Positions 36,565 through 45,872 of a stretch of 64,000 nt of DNA are shown here, piece after piece. The notes below the pieces were generated by a model that saw only the letters and a list, made by a program, of their open reading frames with translations, did no database searches and was not told the DNA's origin. The DNA lies in contig OZ244209.1 in assembly GCA_965216885.1 (NCBI GenBank), positions 3,844,001-3,908,000 of the forward strand, given 5' to 3'. The stretch is from CAYNJG01 sp965216885. GTDB taxonomy: Bacteria; Planctomycetota; Planctomycetia; Pirellulales; Pirellulaceae. The position numbers and the translations under genes are program-made. The stretch's first letter is position 1; each line of letters starts with the position of its first letter.

Positions 36565-36616
36565 TCGCCAGGCACGTTACCTTGTGACAAGCTCAACAGA
36601 CAATTAACATCTTGGT

Positions 36617-36964
36617 ATGAAGCTAGTCATCGCGATCATACAACCCGGCAAGTTGGAAGAAGTGAAAGCCGCCCTCACGGAAGTGGAGGTGTTTCGACTC
36701 ACCGTCATGGATTGCCAGGGATTCGGACGCCAAAAAGGCAAATCGGAACTCTATCGGGGACGCGAGTTTTCTGTAAATCTGACTCGCAAGGTCCAACTCC
36801 AGATCGCCGTCAACGACGAATTCGTCGAACCTACCGTCAGCGCCATCATTAAAGGCGGACGATCAGGCGAGAGCGGCGAAATCGGAGATGGGAAGATTTT
36901 CGTTCTTCCCATGGACGAATGTGTACGAATTCGCACCGGGGAACGTGGCCCCGAGGCAGTTTAA
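36617..36964 (+). CDS. glnB: Nitrogen regulatory protein P-II with Phe at position 51
   Basis: A 115-residue PII signal protein. The N-terminus (MKLVIAIIQPGKLEEVKAAL), the T-loop (GFGRQKGKSELYRGREF) and the GEIGDGKIFV and RIRTGE signatures identify it. Tyr46 is kept but Tyr51, the uridylylation site in enterobacteria, is Phe (REF-SVNL), so control by GlnD uridylylation is unlikely. A three-residue insertion (GES) precedes the GEIGDGK segment. PII reads ATP/ADP and 2-oxoglutarate and binds transporters or enzymes. No amtB, glnA or glnD is adjacent. Confidence 0.9.
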   Translation: MKLVIAIIQPGKLEEVKAALTEVEVFRLTVMDCQGFGRQKGKSELYRGREFSVNLTRKVQLQIAVNDEFVEPTVSAIIKGGRSGESGEIGDGKIFVLPMDECVRIRTGERGPEAV

Positions 36965-37098
36965 CAACGCTTCACCATTCGTACCGGGAAATCCACGCAT
37001 TCCCCGGGAACTACCACGCCCCCTGCCTCCTGTGTGACGTATACCAAATAGGGTGTATCCAATATGCACTTAAGGGTAACGCGCCTGGAGGTCACTTT

Positions 37099-37494
37099 AT
37101 GAGTAATGCAGCGATTGCGGGAGTCGTATCGGCTGACGTTCTGGCAGCTCATCTTCAGGAAATTATCGTCGAATACGAGAGCTACAAGAAACAGTTTCGA
37201 CGATCGGACGCTCGGGAACCTGTCGCGATCCCCGTCGAAGCCGTCGAACTCGACAAAAGCCTGAAGCCAATTGGAGAGCCGTTCCATATGGTGACGCGAG
37301 ACATGTCGATCAGCGGCGCCGGCATCTTTCACACGGCCGGCGTAAAAAGCGAATACGTGCGGCTGCAATTCAGCTCGCCTGTATCACTCGAAAGCTTTTG
37401 CTGCGTCGCCAAGGTCGAGCACAGCACGCCATGCGGAGCCTACTTCCTGATAGGCGTCCGATTCCTGACGAACGTCTCAGACCGCCCGTTCTAG
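37099..37494 (+). CDS. PilZ-domain protein
   Basis: A 131-residue protein. After an N-terminal helix (AAHLQEIIVEYESYKKQF) come FRRSDAREPVAIPVEAVEL and DMSISGAGIFHTA, which correspond to the RxxxR and DxSxxG motifs of c-di-GMP-binding PilZ domains. The motif spacing is close to normal. The ATG at 37099 has GGAGG seven bases upstream, so it is the start. Stand-alone PilZ proteins bind c-di-GMP and pass the signal to a partner not visible here. Confidence 0.75.
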   Translation: MSNAAIAGVVSADVLAAHLQEIIVEYESYKKQFRRSDAREPVAIPVEAVELDKSLKPIGEPFHMVTRDMSISGAGIFHTAGVKSEYVRLQFSSPVSLESFCCVAKVEHSTPCGAYFLIGVRFLTNVSDRPF

Positions 37495-37516
37495 CAACGC
37501 CTACATGTAAGCGGGA

Positions 37517-38686
37517 CTACTCGGATCGATTCCAGTAGACGACCACATTCTTTGTGGACCTGCCGGCCCCAATCACGTCGATCTTCCCGTCACCATTCAA
37601 GTCAGCGACCTTGAGATCCTCGCAGGCAATCCCATTGTCATCGAGCATCTGTGATGTCCACTTGCCACCATCTTTGGAGTAGAGCTTGATTCCAAACTTC
37701 TTGTTCGCATCCGCACCTCTCCAGCCAGCAACAATTTCCGGAGTCTCATCGCCCAACAGGTTCGCTGCCCCAACGGCATGCCCCTGGCTCAACGAGGTGT
37801 CAAGGACCTCCTTCGACCAATTGCCGTCCGACTCCGCGTAGAGCACGACGTCCGTCCCGTGCATCGGTTCAATGCCCACGAACACGCGTTCGGCCACCGG
37901 ATAACGCCTGACCTCTCCAGCTCCACGACTGAGCGGGTTTTCGACGATCGGCATCGTCTCCCCCGAGGCCACGGCGGCAACGTAGCCTTCAGCCCCGGCG
38001 ACGAGCATGAATTCCTGATCACCAAACGCAGGGTCCTTTGCGATCCCCAGGTTATGCGTTGCATGCATGCCAATATCAATCTTGCGTTCCAACACCGGCT
38101 TGTTGTCGTCGATCCGGAAGATACTGATCCCAACGTTCTCGCCCTTGTTCGCCTTGTTCCCGACACCATGTAGAGGCAGTACGGCCAGTCGCATTTCGCC
38201 GGCATCGTTCCTTAGCCATCGCATACGATGGGTTGTGGGTTCATGCGGCTCAAGCGGCACGGGGGCCCACGGCTTCGTCGGATCCTGCGGCCGCTGAAGA
38301 TAGAACGACGTACCACTAATCTTCGCATCGGTTGTGTTGCCGGGATTCCAGTTTGCTCCCACAGCAATCTCAACGAGACCATCTCCGTCGATGTCACGAG
38401 CCGCAATGCACACGTTGTCCCGTGCCGTCAGATTGCGTGCGATGACATGCTTTTTCCAGGCCGGGCCCGCTTCACCCGGGTTTTGATACCAAACGACTTC
38501 TTTCTTGTCGGCCAGCAGGATGTCGACAAGGTCGTCCGAGTCGACACGTCCAAGAGCCAGCCCGTAGCCGATTTGAATGTTTCCATCGATTGTCTGACGA
38601 TCAAAATTCAGTTCGGCCGCTGACAGGTCAGCCGCAAACAGACAAAAGCACAACAATCCGCAGAATGAAAGCGAGGGAGACTTCAT
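37517..38686 (-). CDS. Secreted FG-GAP/VCBS-repeat protein
   Basis: A 389-residue exported protein. The signal peptide is MKSPSLSFCGLLCFCLFA, ending near DLSAA. Blade motifs of FG-GAP type recur: GRVDSDDLVDILLAD, ARDIDGDGLVEIAVGA, and near the end VADLNGDGKIDVIGAG, so a seven-bladed beta-propeller is likely. The ATG at 38686 follows an AAGGG. The gene is divergent from an aminotransferase, with 62 bases between starts. Likely an extracellular binding protein. Confidence 0.75.
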   Translation of the reverse strand: MKSPSLSFCGLLCFCLFAADLSAAELNFDRQTIDGNIQIGYGLALGRVDSDDLVDILLADKKEVVWYQNPGEAGPAWKKHVIARNLTARDNVCIAARDIDGDGLVEIAVGANWNPGNTTDAKISGTSFYLQRPQDPTKPWAPVPLEPHEPTTHRMRWLRNDAGEMRLAVLPLHGVGNKANKGENVGISIFRIDDNKPVLERKIDIGMHATHNLGIAKDPAFGDQEFMLVAGAEGYVAAVASGETMPIVENPLSRGAGEVRRYPVAERVFVGIEPMHGTDVVLYAESDGNWSKEVLDTSLSQGHAVGAANLLGDETPEIVAGWRGADANKKFGIKLYSKDGGKWTSQMLDDNGIACEDLKVADLNGDGKIDVIGAGRSTKNVVVYWNRSE

Positions 38687-38748
38687 CTGATGCCCTTTTT
38701 TTTCGTAGGATCTAACGCTGCCGAGTATACCCCAATCAGGATCATGAA

Positions 38749-39852
38749 ATGAGTAGCTGGATTGCAGAACGCACCAAGGCGTTCGACAGTAGCGGAATTC
38801 GCAAGGTGTTTGATCTTGCCGCAAAGCTGAAAGACCCCGTCAACCTTTCCATCGGCCAACCCGATTTCGCAGTCCCGGACGAGGTCAAAAAAGCATGCAA
38901 CGACGCGGTGCTGGATAATCGAAACGGCTATTCGCTGACCCAGGGTATTCCAGACCTGCGGGCAAAGCTACAGGAGCGTATCGACGCGCAGTACGGCCAT
39001 GCCGATCGCAAGGTCTTCGTGAGTTCGGGTACCAGCGGTGGTCTCGTTCTGACCATGCAGTGTTTCGTCAATCCTGGCGATGAAGTCATCATTTTCGATC
39101 CGTACTTCGTGATGTATCAACCACTGGTACAACTGGTCGGTGGTGTACCAGTGCTGGTCGATACGAACCCCACGTTTCAAATCGACATTGCGGCTGTCGA
39201 AGCTGCGATCACCCCCAGGACCAAGATGATCCTGCTCAACTCTCCGGGGAACCCCACGGGCGTCACGATTGGCGCCGAGGCCGTCAGGCAGCTTGCGCAA
39301 CTGTGCGCAGACAAAGACATCCTGCTACTGTCGGATGAGATCTACAGTCAATTCAACTACGACGACAAACTAACTTCGCCGGCCGAATTCAACGATCGGA
39401 CGCTTGTCATCGACGGGTTCTCCAAAAGCCACGCGCTGACCGGCTGGCGGGTAGGTTACGTTCATGGTCCCGCAGAGCTCATCGATGCGATGATCAAACT
39501 GCAGCAGTACACGTTCGTCTGTGCTCCTCAGCCCGCACAGTGGGCCTGCCTTCGCGCTATGGACGTGGACATCAGCGGCTACGCCGCCACCTACCGTGCC
39601 AAGCGGGATCGTTTGATGGACGGAATTGGAGGTCTCTACGAAGTGACTCGTCCCGGTGGAGCCTTCTACGCATTCCCGAAAGCCCCCGGGGGTAGCGGAT
39701 CAGAGTTCGTCACCCGGGCGATTGAAAACAACCTGTTGATCATCCCCGGCAATATTTTCAGTCAGCACGATACGCACTTTCGCATCTCCTACGCTGCGTC
39801 CGATGAAATGATTGATCGTGGAATCGAGATCCTCAGGAAATTGGCCAGCTGA
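38749..39852 (+). CDS. Class I/II PLP-dependent aminotransferase
   Basis: A 367-residue aminotransferase of the aspartate aminotransferase type I fold. Substrate-binding VNLSIGQPDF, then LLNSPGNPTGV, LLSDEIYSQF and the PLP-lysine motif IDGFSKSHALTGWRVGY are in order. Cytosolic. It could be an aspartate or an aromatic/branched-chain aminotransferase; sequence alone does not decide. Convergent with clpX and separated by a shared terminator hairpin. Confidence 0.93.
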   Translation: MSSWIAERTKAFDSSGIRKVFDLAAKLKDPVNLSIGQPDFAVPDEVKKACNDAVLDNRNGYSLTQGIPDLRAKLQERIDAQYGHADRKVFVSSGTSGGLVLTMQCFVNPGDEVIIFDPYFVMYQPLVQLVGGVPVLVDTNPTFQIDIAAVEAAITPRTKMILLNSPGNPTGVTIGAEAVRQLAQLCADKDILLLSDEIYSQFNYDDKLTSPAEFNDRTLVIDGFSKSHALTGWRVGYVHGPAELIDAMIKLQQYTFVCAPQPAQWACLRAMDVDISGYAATYRAKRDRLMDGIGGLYEVTRPGGAFYAFPKAPGGSGSEFVTRAIENNLLIIPGNIFSQHDTHFRISYAASDEMIDRGIEILRKLAS

Positions 39853-39908
39853 CGGAATGCCCGTCGAAACAGCCGCCATGAACTCCCGGTTGCTACCGTG
39901 AATCAAAA

Positions 39909-39936
39909 TGAGCCCTGTCAAATCCGACAGGGCTCA
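39909..39936. terminator. Bidirectional terminator between aminotransferase and clpX
   Basis: An 11-bp perfect stem TGAGCCCTGTC with GACAGGGCTCA around a six-base loop. On the minus strand TTTTGATT follows, and on the plus strand ATCTCGTTTG, so it serves clpX best. Confidence 0.85.
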
Positions 39937-40004
39937 ATCTCGTTTGTCTGGCCAGCGAGTCGATACTCGCGGCATCCCGGACGTCAGGGTCCGGGCCTCA
40001 TTCG

Positions 40005-41300
40005 TCAGGCACTCTTCGTCTTTGGCACGTGATCGGCCACTCGGAAGAGATGATCGCGACCTTCAACGATGTCCTCGGTGATCACGTAGCGACCGCCGGC
40101 CTTCTGATCCGGCAGCTCGTACATGATGTCCAGCATGACTTCTTCGATGATGGACCGCAGTCCACGTGCCCCGGTGTTCTTGCTGAGCGCCTTTTTGGAG
40201 ATCGCACGCAAGGCGGAATCCGTGAACTCCAGTTCGCTGTTCTCCATTCCGAACAGCTCCTGGTATTGCTTGATGAGTGCATTTCGCGGCTCGGTCAGAA
40301 CTTTGACCATTCCGTCCACATCCAGCGGAGTCAGCGAACAGGTGACAGGAAGACGTCCAACCAGCTCAGGAATCAGGCCGTACTCGAGAATGTCGTCGCT
40401 GGTGACCTGGCCAAGCAGCTCTGCTCGTGAAGCGTCATCGCCCTCTGTTGCCTCACCCGAATCGGTAAAGCCGATCGAAGCCTGTCCAAGTCGCTTGCGG
40501 ACGATATCTTCGATGCCGACGAACGTGCCTCCGCAGATGAACAGAATATTTGTCGTGTCCATCTGGATGAACTGCTGCTCAGGATGCTTGCGGCCTCCCT
40601 GAGGCGGAACGTTGGCCGTCGTGCCTTCCAGCATCTTCAACAGAGCTTGCTGAACGCCTTCCCCAGACACGTCGCGAGTGATAGATACGTTCTGGCTGGT
40701 TTTCCCAATCTTGTCGATCTCGTCGATGTAGAGCACGCCACGCTGGGCAGCTTCCAGATCGAAGTCCGCTGCGTGGAGGAGCTTGAGGAGGAGGTTTTCG
40801 ACATCCTCACCAACGTAACCGGCTTCCGTCAAAGTTGTCGCATCCCCAATCGCGAACGGCACGTTCAGCGTACGGGCCAGCGTGCGGGCCAGCAGCGTCT
40901 TACCGGATCCAGTTGGTCCCGCAAGCAGGATGTTCGACTTTTCGATTTCGACGTCGGAACCTTCCCAGTCCAGCGACAACCGCTTGTAGTGGTTGTGTAC
41001 CGCAACGGAGAGGACACGCTTGGCAGCCGCCTGACCGATCACGTATTCGTCGAGATCGGCAACCAGTTCTCGGGGCGTCGGAATCTTGTTGAAGAGGTGC
41101 TTCGTATCACCTCTTCGACGTTGTTCCTGATCCAGAATATTGTGGCAAAGGTCAATGCATTCGCCGCAGATGTATACGTCGCCCGGTCCTTCGACCAAGG
41201 GCCCAACATCACGGTAGCTCTTTCGACAGAACGAGCAGAACGCATTTTTCTTCGTCGTGCTTCCACGACGAGCCGAATCTCCATCCTTACCTGCGGGCAT
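40005..41300 (-). CDS. clpX: ATP-dependent protease ATP-binding subunit ClpX
   Basis: A 431-residue AAA+ unfoldase that feeds ClpP. The N-terminal zinc-binding domain has Cys at 22, 25, 45 and 48 (CSFC and CGEC). The AAA+ module has LAGPTGSGKTLLARTLA, LYIDEIDKI, the GEGVQQALLKMLEG sensor region and the IGF-type pore/ClpP loop (LGQASIGFTD). Length is normal. No clpP or tig neighbour in the window; a small SHOCT-like membrane gene lies upstream. Confidence 0.97.
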   Translation of the reverse strand: MPAGKDGDSARRGSTTKKNAFCSFCRKSYRDVGPLVEGPGDVYICGECIDLCHNILDQEQRRRGDTKHLFNKIPTPRELVADLDEYVIGQAAAKRVLSVAVHNHYKRLSLDWEGSDVEIEKSNILLAGPTGSGKTLLARTLARTLNVPFAIGDATTLTEAGYVGEDVENLLLKLLHAADFDLEAAQRGVLYIDEIDKIGKTSQNVSITRDVSGEGVQQALLKMLEGTTANVPPQGGRKHPEQQFIQMDTTNILFICGGTFVGIEDIVRKRLGQASIGFTDSGEATEGDDASRAELLGQVTSDDILEYGLIPELVGRLPVTCSLTPLDVDGMVKVLTEPRNALIKQYQELFGMENSELEFTDSALRAISKKALSKNTGARGLRSIIEEVMLDIMYELPDQKAGGRYVITEDIVEGRDHLFRVADHVPKTKSA

Positions 41301-41518
41301 GTTTACTCCTCAAATGGACATTCGATGAATGACCAAGGTAAATCCAAGGTGTCGCTCGACCGGTCGTCAGGACATCAATCACATCCGACCGCGGGGCATC
41401 CCTGTCCGCACGTATCTTCGAGCCGCGAAAAAGCACGTTTCTTACAGCTACTGCACTCCATACGCAGTAGTAACCTTTTGGATCAGCTATCAGGACAAAA
41501 CAACAGGCAATCCAGCCT

Positions 41519-41806
41519 CTACGTCTTGTCCCGACGAATCATACGATCCGCGTCGCCGGGCTCCGCCGACGACTGCACTGACAGCTTCCCTTCAAGGTCA
41601 GTTCTTATAGTTCGGTACTCTTCCTCATCAATATGACCTTCCTGTCGCAATTCGCGAAACTTCGTCAGGAGGTCGGCCGAGCTATCGATGCTGTCACTGC
41701 CATCCCTAAATTTTAGCGCAAAGTACACCCCAATGACCGTCAATATCAGCAGCCCCGCAAGGCCGATCACCAGCTGACCAGTAGGGGTCTGCAAAACTTC
41801 CTGCAT
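41519..41806 (-). CDS. Small membrane protein with SHOCT-like C-terminus
   Basis: A 95-residue protein with one transmembrane helix (LVIGLAGLLILTVIGVYFAL, about 12-31) followed by a SHOCT-like module (LLTKFRELRQEGHIDEEEYR). SHOCT modules are short oligomerisation helices. It sits 218 bases upstream of clpX on the same strand. Function unknown. Confidence 0.7.
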   Translation of the reverse strand: MQEVLQTPTGQLVIGLAGLLILTVIGVYFALKFRDGSDSIDSSADLLTKFRELRQEGHIDEEEYRTIRTDLEGKLSVQSSAEPGDADRMIRRDKT

Positions 41807-42036
41807 CGTTCGACGCTCTCGATTCCTCGACTTGCGGAGTTACTCCGATTGTGACCGCCAGTCATCTAACCGGCCAAGCCCCGCTACAGACATATTATGG
41901 CCCGAAGTCCCGTATGCCGTCCAGAATCGATCCGCAAGAGAATCATTTTCCGTGCAGATCTCGACCACCAGGGATCCTGGCGGACGCCGCAATAGACAGA
42001 CTTCCGCCACCAACACGGACGATCCAGACTCGCAAA

Positions 42037-42975
42037 TCAACCACGGCGACGCTGTTGTCGACGCAGAAAGCCACCAACACAGAGACCTAGCATGGCGACA
42101 ATCACGCCACTCGATGGTTCTGGAACACTCGAGATACCACCGGCTGGGACACCTAACTCATGCTTCTTGCCGAAGTTGTTCGAGAGATCCAGAAAGTCAC
42201 CGAACTCGGTCTTCTGATCGAAGTTGAAGTCGCCGGTGCGCCATTCCGTATCCTCATTCCCGAACTCACGTGAGAGTACGACGAAGTCGGCAAAATCAAC
42301 GTCGCCATCCTTGTCAACGTCGCCAGCAAGAGCCGCCACGCCAAATTGCAAATGGTCGATTGCAAAGTGACCTCCGCCCGGCCTGCCATTGGTCACAATC
42401 GTAATGTCCACCTGCTGAATGCCGCGATCGTTCACGAATCCAATCAATGTGTCGTCGGCAAATGCATCGGCCAACGTGCCCTCAATGGGCAGCTCGTTGA
42501 TGAGGTTACCGGTCACGACACCCTCGGAATCAGTCACGTTGACGCGTGCCCATGGATGCACGTCGTCTGCACTGGCTCGCACGGCATCCGTCCAGACAAA
42601 CCCGAAATAGTTTGGCAATTGCCCAAATGACTCCTGGTCGAAATTGATCGACAATGTCGCCGGGCACTGCTGGGGGAAGGAGACCGTGCAACCAGTTGGA
42701 AAAATCTCAAGCGCATTCCCACTCGAGCCATCCGCGGAAACGGAGAACCCGGAACCAACGCGAAGTGTCCCCGAAGCGGAATACGAAACACCGCTGACCT
42801 GGTCGGCCTCGAAGGTTTCAACGATCAAATTGTCGCCGATCCCAAAGTCAGGAAACGGACTGTCCGACAATTCCTGGTATTCGCGAATCGGAACGAAGTC
42901 ACCAGCCATCGAAGTGCTAAAGAAACACGTCAAAGCAATGAGCACCGCAATGAAGAATGATGGGCGTCGAATCAC
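42037..42975 (-). CDS. PEP-CTERM protein with dockerin-like repeats
   Basis: A 312-residue exported protein. Signal peptide to about residue 24 (FFIAVLIALTCFFSTSMAG). A beta-sandwich-like domain covers 30-215, followed by DVDKDGDVDFADFVVLSREF and DFNFDQKTEFGDFLDLS calcium-loop repeats and the VPEP, hydrophobic helix and RRQQRRRG tail handled by exosortase. The opening part (YQELSDSPFPDF) is similar in plan to planctomycete surface adhesins. Function is not known. Confidence 0.83.
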   Translation of the reverse strand: MIRRPSFFIAVLIALTCFFSTSMAGDFVPIREYQELSDSPFPDFGIGDNLIVETFEADQVSGVSYSASGTLRVGSGFSVSADGSSGNALEIFPTGCTVSFPQQCPATLSINFDQESFGQLPNYFGFVWTDAVRASADDVHPWARVNVTDSEGVVTGNLINELPIEGTLADAFADDTLIGFVNDRGIQQVDITIVTNGRPGGGHFAIDHLQFGVAALAGDVDKDGDVDFADFVVLSREFGNEDTEWRTGDFNFDQKTEFGDFLDLSNNFGKKHELGVPAGGISSVPEPSSGVIVAMLGLCVGGFLRRQQRRRG

Positions 42976-43097
42976 AGTCGTGTCCTCCTATTAACTACCT
43001 CGCTGATTGCAAATTGTACCGGAACGACTACGTGCCCCAAAAGGCTGTCCTTGAAAATTCACACACAGCACCCCCTAACAGAGTGAACATGTTACGT

Positions 43098-43136
43098 AAA
43101 ACAGGCCACGCATCTCATTCATACATGGCCTGTTTT
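43098..43136 (-). terminator. Rho-independent terminator of the PEP-CTERM protease gene
   Basis: An 11-bp perfect stem AAAACAGGCCA with TGGCCTGTTTT around a 17-base loop; the minus strand runs on with TTTTACG. It lies 25 bases after the stop of the gene at 43161. Confidence 0.8.
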
Positions 43137-43160
43137 GCGAAAATTTGTCGCGACGACGCG

Positions 43161-44687
43161 CTAGCTGGATCGGCGGCGTCGAAGTAAACCAAGCAAGGCA
43201 ACAAACGGCAAAGTAAGCGTCAAACCACTCGGTTCGGGTAGCACTCTCACGTCCGAGGCAACGCCGGCAATCCATGCGACTTGCGGCACGTCAAGAATGA
43301 CACCACCACCAAGCACGCCGAACTCACCCGTAGGCGGCGTCGTGGGCGGTAGAACAAATTCGAAAGTATTGATACCGGCAATGACATTTTCACCTGCCAC
43401 GTCGACAAACGCAGGTCCGCCCGAGTCGCCACCACGAACGACCGTCTCAAGGTCGTTGCCCAGTGTCGGACCACCGAGGAAGCCCGTGCCTGTCGGACCG
43501 TCGAAGTCGTAAAAGAACAGCTCCTCCTCGCCCGAACCCTCATCATCGAGGACGAACAACTCGGCTGCATTGATTCCCGATCGTTTCACCGAGTAATCGG
43601 GCAACACTTCGACTCCACCGACGTCACCGTGCCCGGAAACTCCGTAGCCCACCATCTCAATGATCTCGCCAGTCGTCATGCCTGAGGCTCGCAGGCTGTA
43701 TTTCGTCGTTCCAACAGGAACCGAAGCACCCAACGTCACAACAGCAATATCGTCATTGGCACCGGATCCAACGAAGCCGCCAAAGTCCGGATGAATGTCG
43801 ACGGTGGCGATCGATCTCGTCGCCGACAGATCACTGCCGTCGTTCAGATTGAAGACCGAACTGGTGGTGATACCGGGATCCGGCAAGCCATCGTTGTCCT
43901 GGTCGAAGCAGTGACCGGCCGTGAGAATATGAGTGTCGGTCAGCACGGAACCACTGCAGATGAATGTGCCCAGCGTCGGATGGACGACTTCGAAACTGCC
44001 GACGCCCGGAAATCTTGCGGTGGCGTCGTTCGGATCAACACGCGCGGAGGGAAAATCTGGCGGAGTCCCTGTCGCACTACCCGCTTCGATCGTAGCTCCG
44101 AACACCGCTTCCGTATAAACGAGTGCCGATCCGTCTTCCTGCAGATTGAATGGACTGTATGCCGGCGTCCCGGAAACGCTGATTGGAAACGGAAGTGCTT
44201 CCGTCCCACGACCCCATACTGCAGAAAGATCCTGCCCGGGATTGCGGCCGCTGTAACCAACTCCAAGCGTGACGGCACCGTCAATCCGGACATCAAACCC
44301 AAGGTTCCCGTAGGTGACTCGGGATTGTGTGTTGGAAATCAATGCCTGAAACGGTGCGGCGGACGGCGCTTCGTTGTCAATTGAAGGGACGGGTACCAGA
44401 AGCCGTTCGCCCGACTGAAACTCCAGTCCACGAACGTCGACGCCGGAACCGGAAATTACGATCATCCCTTCCGGATTGACGCTGCCTACAATTCCAGAAA
44501 CAGCCCCGGGGGTATCCCGGACCAGATTACGGCTACGCTCAGAAACGAGCGATTCGAATGCCGGCTGGGAAACCCGGTATTGGGCGTTGCTGGTATTCTG
44601 CCCGAAACAGACATCAGTGGAGAGCAGAGCGAGGGAACAGCCGAAAGCCAGCCTGAGCACGCTGCTGAATCTTTGGTGCAAACACAT
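43161..44687 (-). CDS. PEP-CTERM trypsin-like serine protease
   Basis: A 508-residue secreted protease. The signal peptide ends near TDVCFGQ (about residue 30). A beta-rich N-terminal domain is followed by a chymotrypsin-fold domain from about 240: the triad reads TAGHC (His), NDDIAVVTL (Asp) and GGDSGGPAF (Ser). The C-terminus is a PEP-CTERM tail (LPEP, hydrophobic helix, RRRRSS). A PEP-CTERM protease of this kind could process other surface proteins or itself. The family is clear; the target is unknown. Confidence 0.85.
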   Translation of the reverse strand: MCLHQRFSSVLRLAFGCSLALLSTDVCFGQNTSNAQYRVSQPAFESLVSERSRNLVRDTPGAVSGIVGSVNPEGMIVISGSGVDVRGLEFQSGERLLVPVPSIDNEAPSAAPFQALISNTQSRVTYGNLGFDVRIDGAVTLGVGYSGRNPGQDLSAVWGRGTEALPFPISVSGTPAYSPFNLQEDGSALVYTEAVFGATIEAGSATGTPPDFPSARVDPNDATARFPGVGSFEVVHPTLGTFICSGSVLTDTHILTAGHCFDQDNDGLPDPGITTSSVFNLNDGSDLSATRSIATVDIHPDFGGFVGSGANDDIAVVTLGASVPVGTTKYSLRASGMTTGEIIEMVGYGVSGHGDVGGVEVLPDYSVKRSGINAAELFVLDDEGSGEEELFFYDFDGPTGTGFLGGPTLGNDLETVVRGGDSGGPAFVDVAGENVIAGINTFEFVLPPTTPPTGEFGVLGGGVILDVPQVAWIAGVASDVRVLPEPSGLTLTLPFVALLGLLRRRRSS

Positions 44688-44902
44688 AGTTGTTAAGCCT
44701 CTGAAGGATGGCGTCTTGGTGAATCGAATATGAGCCGGAAATCCGGCAACGTGACGGTGAGGTCACGAACACTTGAAAGAAATCAAGATTTCGATTCACT
44801 AGCGTTTCCAGAGGTTTTGCCAACCGCGAACAACAGTAGAATCCGCAATCGGGAATGCGTCAAGCAAATGGTCCATCTTTGCGGTCGCTCCCGCAATCGT
44901 GG

Positions 44903-45796
44903 CTACCAAACGAGGCAATCCGACTCAAAAACGGGTCCGTCGACACACGTCCGCTTGAAATCCCACGAACCATCCGGCTGCTTGACGCGGGCTACGCAAC
45001 TGAAACAGATCCCCAGTCCGCAAGCCATTGGCGTCTCCAGCGAGACCCAACAGTGAATGCCGCTCGCCTCACAAATGCCGGAAACCGCTTCCATCATCGG
45101 CTCGGGTCCGCAACACAGCACGCGCATCGACGACTCCGGCGTCGCGGCACCGTGGTCTTCGACCTGCTCAGCAATCAACTGCTTCAGGAGATCCGTGACC
45201 AGACCGTGATGCCCGGCGGAACCATCATCGGTCGCCAATCGCACGTCAACTCCCGCTGAGCGAAACTCGTCGACGCCTGCGTGATATCGTGCGGAGCGCG
45301 CCCCATAGCATAGTGTCACGCGTTGCGAAGTCGCGGGACTCTGTCCGGCATACCGCTGCAAGCCCAACGTTTCTTTGGCCACCGTCAGAAACGGAGTCTG
45401 CCCAATCCCGCCAGCCACCATCACCAGGTGCTCAGTTTCGGCCGGCTGAAAGCCGTTCCCAAGCGGGCCCCAAAGCACCAGCTCGTCGCCGGGGGAAACG
45501 CGGGACAGATAGTCCGTCATCTTGCCCACGGTGTGAAACACAATGTCGAGATAGCGAGGCCCATTGTCATCCAGAACAACGTCATACACCGCGAATGCGC
45601 GACCGAGTAACGGGTCCGTGCCGACCGACTGCCGAACCATCAAAAACTGACCGGGACGCATTTGGGCTGCCATTTCGGGACAATCAACGCGCACAAGCCA
45701 CGTCTCCTCGGCCAGTTCGCGTCGCTCGCTGACCGCAGCGATGCACTTCATCGCCCGGTCGGCATACCATTTTGCGTGCAGTGGATTTTCGCTCAT
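44903..45796 (-). CDS. pyrK: Dihydroorotate dehydrogenase electron-transfer subunit PyrK
   Basis: A 297-residue FAD and 2Fe-2S protein. A ferredoxin-reductase fold comes first (QMRPGQFLMVR for FAD, VAGGIGQTPFL for NAD), and near the end is the 2Fe-2S cluster (CGLGICFSCVARV, then RTCVDGPVF). It passes electrons from class 1B PyrD to NAD. No pyrD or other pyr gene lies in the window, so the partner is elsewhere. Length is normal. Confidence 0.9.
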   Translation of the reverse strand: MSENPLHAKWYADRAMKCIAAVSERRELAEETWLVRVDCPEMAAQMRPGQFLMVRQSVGTDPLLGRAFAVYDVVLDDNGPRYLDIVFHTVGKMTDYLSRVSPGDELVLWGPLGNGFQPAETEHLVMVAGGIGQTPFLTVAKETLGLQRYAGQSPATSQRVTLCYGARSARYHAGVDEFRSAGVDVRLATDDGSAGHHGLVTDLLKQLIAEQVEDHGAATPESSMRVLCCGPEPMMEAVSGICEASGIHCWVSLETPMACGLGICFSCVARVKQPDGSWDFKRTCVDGPVFESDCLVW

Positions 45797-45872
45797 CCCT
45801 AAACACCAATCCTTTCAATCGCTCGTAGCAACCTGCCGACTAGTCTGTCTGCTGCCATCTGTTTGCCGCGGT

